Shown piece after piece: positions 53,696-64,000 of a DNA stretch of 64,000 nucleotides. The notes beneath the pieces were generated by a model. That model saw only the letters and a list, made by a program, of their open reading frames with translations, was not told where the DNA came from and did not search any database. The translations under genes were made by a program, and so were the position numbers. The DNA comes from Martensiomyces pterosporus (Eukaryota; Kickxellomycota; Kickxellomycetes; Kickxellales; Kickxellaceae): positions 125,709 to 189,708 of the forward strand of contig MU603950.1 in assembly GCA_025201845.1 (NCBI GenBank). The letters are read 5' to 3'. The number at the start of each line of letters is the position of its first letter. Position 1 is the first letter of the stretch.

Positions 53696-55459
53696 CTAGA
53701 CGATCATTGAGACAATCGCCGCCGTCATCATCGTCGAGATGGCGCCAGTAAGACATGCGCTGAGCGCGAGTCGCGAGACGTCAGCCTTGCGCGCCGGAGC
53801 AAGGGACCCGATCGCAGCAATCACCTGAGCCACAGATCCGCTGTTTGCAAATCCAGCCAGCGAGAACTCCGCGATCAAAAGACCGCGTGCTGACAGCTCG
53901 CTCTGGATGTTCGGACCGCCGCCAGCACCAGTGAGCTGCGAGTAGGCAACAAACTCGTTGCTGACGAGCTTCAGCCCAAGCAGCCTGGAGACATTGAAGA
54001 CATCCTTCCCAGGCACGCCCAGCAGCCATGCTAGCGGGTAGAAAACATACCCGAGGATCATCTCGAGCGTCAGATCGGGGATGCCAATGAACTGGCCTAG
54101 CCATGTGAGCAAGAAGTTGATCGCGTAGATCAGCGACACCATTCCAATGATCGTGGCAAGGATCAGGAGCGAGAGGTTGATTCCTGTGGCTGCGCCATTG
54201 CCCATCGCATGGAGGATGTTGGCCTCCCTTGTGCGCTTTGATATCACCACGTGGCCTCTGGTCAAGGGCTGGTCGCGCTCGGGGTAGCGGATCTTGCTCA
54301 GTGCCAGGGAGCACGGAATAGACATGATGCATGCTGTAATCAGATTCTTTGCATTCACGCCCAGTCCAACGTAAGCCTGGAACACCGATCCGCTGATGGT
54401 CGCAAAGCCAGCCGTCATGCACGCATGGATCTCCGATTTCGTCATCGTGTCAATGTAGTCCTTTACCAGAAGCACATTCTCGCTCTGGCCGATGAATGGC
54501 GACGCAGAGGCAACAATGGCCTCTGCGCCCGAGGTATCCAGCACCTTGTAGAAGAACCAGCCCATGCGCTTCAGCAGCCACTGAACAGCACCCAGGTAGT
54601 ACATCATCTGGACAAACGAGGCAAAGAAAATAATGACCGGGAACATGGTGACTGCAATGGCGCCGCTGTCCAGTGCCTTCTGCCCAAACAGCAAGCCCGC
54701 GCCGAACCGCGAGAAGGCGAGGAATCCAGAGGCAATGTTCGCCAGCCAAGTGAATAGATCGCTGCCCCACTGTGTCTTCATCACGATGCAGCCCAGGCAG
54801 AACTGCAGGAGGTACCCGACGACCACTGTGCGCCAGTTGATGTGCCTGCGGTGCTTCGACGTGGCGACCATCAGCCCCGTGATGACGATGATTCCCAAGA
54901 ACGACTGCATGCGCGCAAGACGGCTCTCGCCCTGGCGCGTGGGGAGCCCCAGTGACACGGAAAGGACAATTACCAGGAGAGCTGCGGCGCCAATGATGTA
55001 GCGGATTCGAGCGGGAATGCGCTGAACAGCCGTGTCGCTCACCCGCGTCCAAGCCGACTCAATGCGACGGGTGATCGGCTCAGTGGGGACATAGTAGAAT
55101 AGAACGCGCCCAGAGATGAATACATAGAGGAATATGAGCGGCAAGATGTCGGACGCTTGTGTCTTCAGCTTGAGTGCCAGAGACACGATGAAGTAGGCAG
55201 TTATGAGTGCCCAGATAGCCGCTACCCACCAGGGCTTGTAGTGCTGGGCTAGCCGCCTAACCTTGTGCATGAACTTCCCGTCACTGCTATCGTCTTCATC
55301 ACTGCTGTCATGGGCGATGGACTGAATCTGCTTTTCATTGGTGTCGGTGCCGGATTCTACCGATCCCTTTGGTGGTGTGTCGTTTGGTGTATCAATTGAG
55401 GCATCTCTAGAGTGGGCGCCTGGTGTCTCAGACTCGGCTGCATGAGTGTTGAATACCAT
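53696..55459 (-). CDS. Concentrative nucleoside transporter, paralogue B
   Basis: 587-residue CNT protein, the same length class as paralogue A. It shares SASPFIGQSENVLLVKDYI, SEIHACMTAGFATISGS, ITACIMSIPCSLALSKIRYP and LLGLKLVSNEFVAYSQL; identity in this region is high (roughly two thirds by eye). The N-terminal 70 residues (acidic and Ser-rich) differ. ATG 55459 is the first in frame. The two genes are head-to-tail on the same strand 2.2 kb apart, so this is a local duplication. Differences cluster at the N-terminus and between core helices, which may alter regulation or substrate range. Confidence 0.92.
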   Translation of the reverse strand: MVFNTHAAESETPGAHSRDASIDTPNDTPPKGSVESGTDTNEKQIQSIAHDSSDEDDSSDGKFMHKVRRLAQHYKPWWVAAIWALITAYFIVSLALKLKTQASDILPLIFLYVFISGRVLFYYVPTEPITRRIESAWTRVSDTAVQRIPARIRYIIGAAALLVIVLSVSLGLPTRQGESRLARMQSFLGIIVITGLMVATSKHRRHINWRTVVVGYLLQFCLGCIVMKTQWGSDLFTWLANIASGFLAFSRFGAGLLFGQKALDSGAIAVTMFPVIIFFASFVQMMYYLGAVQWLLKRMGWFFYKVLDTSGAEAIVASASPFIGQSENVLLVKDYIDTMTKSEIHACMTAGFATISGSVFQAYVGLGVNAKNLITACIMSIPCSLALSKIRYPERDQPLTRGHVVISKRTREANILHAMGNGAATGINLSLLILATIIGMVSLIYAINFLLTWLGQFIGIPDLTLEMILGYVFYPLAWLLGVPGKDVFNVSRLLGLKLVSNEFVAYSQLTGAGGGPNIQSELSARGLLIAEFSLAGFANSGSVAQVIAAIGSLAPARKADVSRLALSACLTGAISTMMTAAIVSMIV

Positions 55460-56446
55460 TGGTGGTTGTTGTCACGGGCTAGTAGACAAGGGATGTTAAA
55501 ATATGGTAATGGTAAGAATCAGTGGTAGCTCCCAATCAAGTGTGGATGGAGCAGAGCGAGGCTAAGGTGTGGGTGGGATGTAAAGAAAAAGTGGCGGTCG
55601 AACTATGAAACAGGGGAGGGGGCATGGCAGGCTGTTGCACGACCATATTACTGTATTTATACTGGCAAGCTGCCTGCTGCAAGGCTGGTTTAGCCTCTCA
55701 TTTGCGAACGCAGCACACCCCGTCCTCCCTCTCTCCCCTCACACACCCACCCATCCATCTCACACATCCATTCCTAACATGGCACGCAGCAGGCAATCGC
55801 CTGTGCATTCGCACTTGCAATCTGCTCAGCTCTGTGCACGAGGATTGGCATCAAGGAGCGCACCAAGGTCTGTTCCGTGGGATTATCTCTTCGGTCTGAC
55901 TCATGTACCTAGCACGAAAAGGCGAAATCGTGTTATTTTGGCTCAAAATGGCAACACGGGACAGCCAGAGTAATTGCCGCGATTGGGCTTTGTGAGCATT
56001 AAGACGCTGGCAGAGCTTGTGCAAGTTAGCGGCCTGAAGGATTGGGGAAGTGCTGCCGCCAGGGATCGGAAAAGGAAATGGAAAATCCGCCCTGCTTTGT
56101 TAACTTTGCATGCTAATGGCGCCATTGGAATGTTCGCGAAAGAACCAAATAAACGCCGTCAAACTCACAGCAATGGCTGCCTTCTGCAGCACAGATGCAT
56201 TGCAGGGTGGGATCCGCTGAGCACTGAGCTGCAACAGCCAGATGGGTGTGAGCAAAGTGTGGCTTTTGCGATCGATGCACTTTTTACCCGGCGAAAGCTG
56301 CTGGAGCTAATGGCGGTGCAGTCATTGCCATGTGAATTGTGGTCATGGCCAAAGGGCATCTGTTATTTTGTTTTCTTTCGGAGATGACTAGCGGTGCATT
56401 CTTTTATTTCTTAGATATCCAGACATGCGTCGTTTTTGCTCGGCAC
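55460..56446. other. Gene-free region between CNT-B and RRP4
   Basis: About 1 kb: promoter of CNT-B, 3' flank of RRP4. A TATTTATA element near 55654-55661 is the only core-promoter-like word; nothing else is supported. Confidence 0.4.
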
Positions 56447-57304
56447 TCACGACTGCTGCAACAGGCGGGCTTTGACGCTGTCTGCAAGCTCCACGGCAAC
56501 CTCCTGAGTCAGCAGATCCTTGACCGCATGGCTCAGACTGGCTTCGTAGGCAAAGATAATCGACGTGTCTGTGATCTTCACAAACAGGCGATTGAGAAGG
56601 TGGATGCAGTTGGCCACGCGCGCAATGGTCTCGCGCTCAGTGTCCGTGATATGCTCGTTCTTGTCCGAGTAAATCAGCTCCGCATTAGCCTCGACCTTCG
56701 AAGCAGGCACGTGCTTGCTGACCCAGATGTACCCGTTGACGCCAAGCACAATGTCGACGCCGCAGGGGAGCGTGTGGAAGTGGCTACGGCTGCGCGGCAC
56801 GAGCTGCGGGAAAACAGTGACCAGGGTGCCGTTGCGAAGCTTGCCATACTGGATCGACCGCGTATGCAGGGAGAGCGCTCCGTCAGCAAAGTAGGACTGG
56901 ACCTCGGCAAACACAAGATCGCCCTCGGAGAAAAACGTGCGCATCTGCAGCTCGTCGGACTCTGACTTTCTGCGCTGAATACCGCCGGGGAGGTTGATCG
57001 AGGAGAGGAGGAGCAGGCCGTCTTGGCGCGAGTTCACGTCAACGCGCCACCGCTTCGAAGCCACCTCGGTGATCCGGCCAACAATAATGTCGCCGATCTC
57101 GCCGCCGTACCGCTGCTTCAGCGGGCGCACTGACACAAGCTTGTTGATGCGCTCAACCACGCCGGCCACTGACGAGTAGATCGTGTCGTTTTCAGCAAAC
57201 GTTCCGTGTCCGCGCATGTATGCTGTGTCGCTGGTGACCACGCCGCCAGGAGTCACAATACGGGAGGAGAACTCCGTGCTGGTGGGCTCTTCGTCAACCT
57301 GCAT
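56447..57304 (-). CDS. RRP4: Exosome complex RNA-binding subunit RRP4
   Basis: Cap subunit of the RNA exosome (human EXOSC2), binding RNA with an S1 and a KH domain for rRNA processing and decay. 285 residues (human 293). The N-terminal domain has IVTPGGVVTSDTAYMRGHGTF, the Rrp4 hallmark. The S1 domain follows with VGRITEVASKRWRVDVNSRQ, then SIQYGKLRNGTLVTV. The KH domain contains DIVLGVNGYIWVSKH. ATG 57304 is the first in frame and directly precedes the conserved N-terminus. The sequence is uninterrupted. Confidence 0.93.
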   Translation of the reverse strand: MQVDEEPTSTEFSSRIVTPGGVVTSDTAYMRGHGTFAENDTIYSSVAGVVERINKLVSVRPLKQRYGGEIGDIIVGRITEVASKRWRVDVNSRQDGLLLLSSINLPGGIQRRKSESDELQMRTFFSEGDLVFAEVQSYFADGALSLHTRSIQYGKLRNGTLVTVFPQLVPRSRSHFHTLPCGVDIVLGVNGYIWVSKHVPASKVEANAELIYSDKNEHITDTERETIARVANCIHLLNRLFVKITDTSIIFAYEASLSHAVKDLLTQEVAVELADSVKARLLQQS

Positions 57305-57606
57305 GCTTTCTTCTTTATGTACAGCCCGATCGATTTATGTTCTACAAGTCTAGCCGATGCGATTTCTCTCCACTGCAGCGTCAAGTCTAGCGCAAATAAG
57401 CAAGTTCAACAGTTGCGCAAAAAAAAAAAACAAAGACACCTAGAATGGGCCAAATCCAGCAGTGGACTACACACTAATCAGCGGATATGATCAGCCTCAT
57501 GGGTGGCTGTCACGTGCGTGGACTTTCTGGTGGGTATTATTGATGCATGTGCCTTGCATTGGCTGAGGGGGCGTTTCAGCAGCGCTGCTTATCTTGGCTG
57601 CTTTGC
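57305..57606. other. Short intergenic region RRP4/HEM2
   Basis: Between RRP4's start and the 3' end of HEM2 (both minus). A 12-A run lies near 57420-57431. Nothing else is seen. Confidence 0.4.
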
Positions 57607-59227
<1,621 letters not shown>

Positions 59228-60892
59228 ATGAGCGATGTCTATACTATCCTAGATACAATGGAGAAGGAGGGCCTTTCGGGTCCTCCGCCAATGGACGGCT
59301 CGCTCAGGCTGGACGCCAGCGCAATGGACAAGTACATTGACGACTCTGACGACCCGAGGTAAGGCTCAGCATTAGATGTGAGCATTCGGAGATTGGGCTG
59401 GCAGAGTGCTGCGCTGTGTCACCAAAACACACGCTCTTGTATGCATGCAGCCTGGTACATATGGCATACAGCTGGAGGCCGAACAGAGAGAGCATACGCG
59501 CAGAGGACTTGGACGTGTTTCTCTCAGTTGCTAGCTCTGGCGCACGCCGCTGGTTCCGTGTATCCGGGTTTACCATCCCACTGTCTGCTGGCATCCATTA
59601 TTCACCTGCATAATCGGTTTCTCTATTATCCGACACACCCTCCCCTGAATAGATGGCAAGCCCTCCTTAGCAGGTTCTTTGTTGAAAGCGAGGACGCGAA
59701 TCACGACGACATGCTGTTCTTTGTCCGCCAGATTGACGACTCCGACGAAGAGGGCAATGGCCGAGGAAGCAGCGACGAGCAGGACCCCGTATTTGTGCTC
59801 CGGAAGCAGTCGCCGCCCAACATTCTGCCGCCCATCAGCGAAGTGGTTATGTGGAAGGAAACGTTCTTGCTAAACCTGATCGTGCAGATGCCCTGCAAGC
59901 TCACTGTGGCCGTGTGCCGCCGGAGATCGAGACAGGGCAGCCAGCGCGGAGGAATGAGTGTTGTGCGCAAGCATGTCAGCAAGCGAGTTTATGCCCTGCC
60001 GAACAAGTCGCGCATGGACAGGCCCAAGGACAGCGCCAGCCCGCCTGAGTGCTCGTGGCCCTACATCTACTACGTGATAGATGACTATGAGGACATGTTC
60101 GAGGACATGTTTGTCAAAAAGGGAGAGTATCTATGTGTCGAGCTCTCTGCGCGCATTCCTGTTCCCAACATGCCCGACGAAGCAGCAGCAGCAGCAGCAG
60201 CGGTAGCGGTAGCACCGGTGAAGAGTATAGCGGACAACATCGAAAAGCCAGTCAGCTATGCGAGCAATGATGGCGGCCCGTTCAACTCTGTGCGTAGCCG
60301 CCTTACCTCGTCGGCGTCAGCATCGGCGTCAGATACGTCGAAGATCGTCTTGTTCCAGGGTGCAGCGTCGTTTGGCGCTCTAATCGATAACTACGTGCAC
60401 CGGCTGTCGTCCAGGAACATGCTGAATCGCCTGCGGAAGCCCACGTATCCTCCCGAGTTTATCATGATGCGTGGACCAGGCGGCAAGGGCCATGCGCAGG
60501 TAGCCATCACGGGCAGAGCAAGCACGGACGAGATCGATCTGGCTTCGCGGAACGTCAGCTTAGTCTCGTCGCCTGTGCTGCCACCACACCACCCTGCGAT
60601 GGCCGGAGTGGCCACCAGCAATGGTGGCTCGGTGGCCAAGCTGCCAGGCATTTCCTCGCCTCCATTGGCCCCGCATGCGCTGCCTGGCTCTGCGATGAAT
60701 TCGACGCCGTCGTCGCCCTCGCTCTCGGCATGGCTAAAGAAGATATCCCTGCCGTCCATTGCCGAAAACCTCTCGCAGGCAACAAGCCCGCCGCCGCCTC
60801 CAAAGTCGCTACAGGCGAGCATGACGTTTGTCAGCATTCCCTGGCCCAGCATCATCGACGACCTTATAAACTTTAAGCGGCAGCTCGACTAG
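59228..60892 (+). CDS. KIAA0930-like protein (DUF2045)
   Basis: Homologue of the uncharacterised human KIAA0930. Coding sequence joins 59228-59358 and 59653-60892 (456 residues). The splice (GTAAGG to AATAG) joins DDPR to WQALLSRFFVE, which aligns with the animal protein's W-x-x-x-x-S-x-x-F-x-E stretch before DDMLFYVRR. Shared blocks follow: DDMLFFVRQ, WKETFLLNLIVQMP, RKHVSKRVYALPNKSRMDRP, YIYYVIDDYEDMFEDMFV, KGEYLCVELSARIP, and MRGPGGKGHAQVAI. A Ser/Pro-rich linker precedes the closing SFVSIPWPSIIDDLI-type segment. Cellular function is unknown in any organism to my knowledge. Confidence 0.85.
59359..59652 (+). other. 294-nt intron of the DUF2045 gene
   Basis: GTAAGG donor and AATAG acceptor; removal restores the conserved W...FF block. 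In-frame stops occur inside. Confidence 0.75.
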
Positions 60893-62077
60893 CACACACC
60901 CCCTCCGCACACACGTATACGCAAGCACATACCTAGCAACGGCCGCAAAAATAACCACCAGCTCACCCTTCCAGCCATCCTCCTTGTATATCGGACTCCC
61001 TGTTAACAGCCTCCCACACCCCGCCTCTTTCCTCTACTACTCCGTACAGCTCTTCCTCTGCACTATAGCTCCCCTCAACAGCATCCCTCTTATCCCCCAC
61101 CCCCTATATCCCATCTTATCACTCCTCCCTCATACATACACTTTCACCACCCTCCCTACCTTCCCTCTTCATGTTTGTCTCTTTGCTTTTCTATCTGCCA
61201 TAAGCCGCACTTGCCAATGTTTAGCCAACTTCAAGAAACATGCCTTTTGTGTATGCCCAGCGCAATAAACCATCCAGCTGTACATGCTGCACTGAGTGGC
61301 CAAGTGGTGGCGATGAGAAAGTATTTGTACTACTGCTTCCGCCCGCATTGAAGCAAGCAGGCTGCTGCTGCTGGGACAGCGGCTGTGAGAAGGACGGAAT
61401 CTGGAGGAAACGTGAGCAGATGTCTCTGGCCAGCCAGCCATGCGCATTTGTTCACACCAAATATCTGGCACCTATTCTCGTACCCACATGCTGAGAATCC
61501 CCGCCCTCTGCTCTCACACATGTGCACCAAGATTCCCGGCCATGCTGGGCTCTCTATTTTTGGGCGCAAGGACGCCAAGGACGCCCTGTGTTTTTCTCAC
61601 TCGCGCGCACAAACATCAAGTGGTGAGGTGCTCAATGCGCATTGTCTGACCTTGCTCATATGTCCCGTGCACCCACACTCCTTGTTTTTATGCTCCTTTT
61701 ACACTCATTCTTTCTCGACCAAGCAATTGTTGTCGCCCTCTCTGTCCTGTCCTGTGCTGGGGAGCAGAGCCCTGCTTTCGATTCATCATTTATCTGTTTT
61801 ACATCAAGGAACACCTTCCACTAAAAATAGACAGGCACGCAGCTCAATATATTTCTTCAGCTCCTTGTCCAAAAGACACATTCGTATTTTATCGTGTGTA
61901 TATACCACCACAACCACAGGAAACAAGTGTCTTTTGGACGACGCCGTATATAAAAGCGAGCACTCCTCCCTGCTCCTTCGCAGGCACAGCCTACCAAGAC
62001 TCCAACTTCCTCCTACTCTTTCTCCATACGCACCTTCTCCTTAAACACCCACTTGTACATATATCTGCCCCACCCAA
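60893..62077. other. Intergenic region with promoter of the Cys-rich protein gene
   Basis: About 1.2 kb, strongly pyrimidine-rich in its first 300 bp, with a TATA box at 61947-61956. No gene is supported. Confidence 0.5.
61947..61956 (+). promoter_or_regulatory. TATA box of the Cys-rich protein gene
   Basis: TATATAAAAG, 122 bp before ATG 62078, with a CT-rich start region following. Confidence 0.6.
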
Positions 62078-63166
62078 ATGTCGTTCTTTGATGCCTGGTC
62101 TACAGTGAGCGTCCGCGGAAGGACTACAGGCCAGGCTGAGACCTTCCGTGTCCAGTGCGCTGGTGGATACTGCGCTACGTGCGACAAATGCCAACACAAG
62201 TGCCTGCTCAGCCCCAACATGCACAAGGCACCTCTGTGCCCACATTGCGGCGACGTTATCACCCTGCCGCTTGAAGCGCACTTCGCGTGTCCTGCTACGC
62301 TTGAGCGCCAGTTTGCCATACTGCGTCCGTTTGACATTGAGCAGTTCCTGTCGTACCAAGCACATGAGCTAATCGACCACAGCAGGACGCCTGGGGAGCC
62401 ACTATTCACAGGGAAGGGAGTCGGTGGAGGTGCGGGCAGCTGGAACGCATACAGTTTTGTCGGATTCATGGACGTGACCATGGAGAAATTAACGCAAAGT
62501 TCGCTTGCACCATCTGCTACATCGAAAGCACCTGACGCTGCGGCTGACACACGCAGTCGCCCACTGGTTGCCACTAAGAATGGCAGCAGTGGTAGCGGCG
62601 GGCTGTGGGCGTTGCTTGCGAGGATGTGCTCTGGAGCCGGCACTTCTGTGTGCGGGCGAAGAGATGGCGGCAGCACAACAAAGAGGCTGCTGGCTGTCAT
62701 GACAAGGACTACGCTTAGTTGGTACACCGTTCGCACACCGCTTCTGGCAGGCAAGGGGCACAATAGACCGTACGAGCGTGTGTGCAGCGTCCAGCTCCCA
62801 TGGGTGCAGTTTTCCATGCACAGCTCTGGGAAGAGGGTCATTGTGTCTGATTCCCAGGCGCAGGTGAGGGTCGAGATGGATCTGGGCTCGGGGGCTGTGG
62901 CCGACATGTGGCTCCACGCCCTGGCAAGGAACACCACTCATTGCGGCACACCCACACGGAACCAGTGTTTTCGCAAGCAGCAGCGCGGACTGAATTCTGG
63001 CGCCGTGTTTTGCGATGGGGTGATGGCTGATGGGTACTCCAGCTCGTGTCTTGGTGGTGACGGTGACGGCGACGACGGATCGGATGCAGATACTGTCGTC
63101 AGTTTGCTGGACGCACCTGGGAACCAAACGAGGTCGCAAGTGGGGATCAGGCTGGTGCCAGCCTAG
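62078..63166 (+). CDS. Unknown protein with N-terminal Cys cluster and possible PH-like domain
   Basis: Unrecognised 362-residue protein. Near the N-terminus several CxxC-like pairs occur (CAGGYCATCDKCQHKC, and CPHCG), arranged like a zinc ribbon or treble-clef site. After a low-complexity Ser/Ala/Gly linker (about 140-190), a segment beginning RLLAVMTRTTLSWYTV and ending MWLHALARN has the strand pattern and final Trp typical of PH-like domains. The tail is Asp/Gly-rich. A membrane- or complex-binding adaptor role is possible but only inferred. ATG 62078 is preceded by a TATA box at a normal distance. Confidence 0.65.
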   Translation: MSFFDAWSTVSVRGRTTGQAETFRVQCAGGYCATCDKCQHKCLLSPNMHKAPLCPHCGDVITLPLEAHFACPATLERQFAILRPFDIEQFLSYQAHELIDHSRTPGEPLFTGKGVGGGAGSWNAYSFVGFMDVTMEKLTQSSLAPSATSKAPDAAADTRSRPLVATKNGSSGSGGLWALLARMCSGAGTSVCGRRDGGSTTKRLLAVMTRTTLSWYTVRTPLLAGKGHNRPYERVCSVQLPWVQFSMHSSGKRVIVSDSQAQVRVEMDLGSGAVADMWLHALARNTTHCGTPTRNQCFRKQQRGLNSGAVFCDGVMADGYSSSCLGGDGDGDDGSDADTVVSLLDAPGNQTRSQVGIRLVPA

Positions 63167-64000
63167 GCCTGCGTAGTGCAATGTCTGTCCAATCCGTGCC
63201 ACTCTTGCTAGTAATATAATCTGTCCGTTACTTATGCTGGACCCAAGCACCATAGCAGAATTCCATAAAATCCACTGACTGATCTGATATTGGTGGAATG
63301 TGCGATTTTTTCGTGTCGTTTGGGCTGGAGCCAAATCTCTCGGCCAATGGGAGGGCGGTGCACTCAAATCTCGGCGTTTAAGTGCAGGGAGGCTCAAGCA
63401 GAGCCAAGCAGACAAGCCATCCTCATGTTCCATGGTTCGCTCCCGCCTTTTGCACTCTTTACTCGCTCAAGAACCAGCAAAAAATTATTTCGCGCTTCTT
63501 TTTCTCCAGCACACTGAAGGCCACGAAATTACCAGCACATTCATGTTAACATGGACACTGAAGGTACACGCGCCAGAAGAGCCCTGCAGTTTTTGATGCT
63601 ATAGAGGTATCCTAGGCACCGGCTTCTGCACAGAGAGAGGACCGTTATGCAGCGGGAGACTTGCCCCCCTTTGCGCCCTTCTCAAAACACCAGCACCGAT
63701 GATAGCACACGCACGCACACGCAAACACAAACACCAACCACCCCACCCAGCATTAAAGACGCCTTTTTCCATCCAAGGACGCTTCTAAATAGCACACGAG
63801 CGGCTTTATTTCGCCTGCTTCTATTTACCTTAATCTCCTCCTACACATTCACCTCAATTCGTGCGCGCCTTCCCTCGCAGCCCATTTTCTGCCTCTTGCG
63901 CGACAATCCACAGCTGCAAATCCGTGTCTTAGTTGTTTCCCCTGCGTGCTTCGAATTTCACACTTTCCTCACTTCATTTACACGCGAGCAAGCCAGGCCT
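63167..64000. other. Right-edge region without a gene
   Basis: Contains AT-rich 3' sequence of the last gene and, from about 63690, an AC/CT-rich stretch with TATA-like words typical of a promoter for a gene beyond the window. No complete gene is seen. Confidence 0.45.

Overview
The window looks like a nuclear contig from a fungus. It has genes without operon logic, short GT-AG introns, an intron-containing tRNA gene, ribosomal protein eL29, ALG13, TRM13, exosome subunit RRP4 and three very large Zn2Cys6 transcription factors. A bacterial-type BipA GTPase, a KIAA0930/DUF2045 homologue and concentrative nucleoside transporters suggest an early-diverging lineage (possibly Kickxellomycotina-like) rather than a typical ascomycete. 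That placement is an inference. A run of 10 Ns at 46454-46463, flanked by duplicated sequence, marks a draft-assembly gap.

Layout. 1-10.9 kb: BipA GTPase (probably cut at the left edge), TRM13 tRNA methyltransferase, a Ser/Gly-repeat GPI-type surface protein, a split tRNA-Thr(UGU) gene, cysteinyl-tRNA synthetase (one intron, two possible starts) and an unknown 415-residue protein. 12.3-26.9 kb: a sodium/solute symporter, a small unknown basic protein, and two head-to-head Zn2Cys6 regulators about 2.5 kb apart. 27-38 kb: a PNPOx-like flavoprotein, ALG13, an RS/RG-rich protein, eL29 and a third Zn2Cys6 regulator. 40.1-49.5 kb: a branched-chain amino acid block with ILV5 (ketol-acid reductoisomerase), two tandem ILV6 genes (acetolactate synthase regulatory subunits) and ILV2 (catalytic subunit). 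49.7-55.5 kb: two tandem concentrative nucleoside transporters. 56.4-63.2 kb: RRP4, HEM2, the DUF2045 protein and an unknown Cys-rich protein with a possible PH-like domain.

The most striking feature is the ILV block. In yeast the equivalent genes are scattered, but here acetolactate synthase (catalytic plus two regulatory subunits) and the next enzyme, ketol-acid reductoisomerase, lie within 9.4 kb. All four proteins start with Arg/Ser/Ala-rich mitochondrial presequences. ILV5 and ILV2 each carry one unusually long intron (741 and 724 bp) right after the presequence exon. Perfect TGACTCA (Gcn4/CPC1-type) sites occur in the ILV5/ILV6a, ILV6b and ILV2 upstream regions. The two ILV6 paralogues have different linkers between their domains, so the enzyme may exist in two differently regulated forms.

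Most of the remaining space is gene-free intergenic DNA, often 1-2.5 kb. Many long open frames there and antisense to real genes are by-products of GC-rich codon usage and repeats, and were left out.
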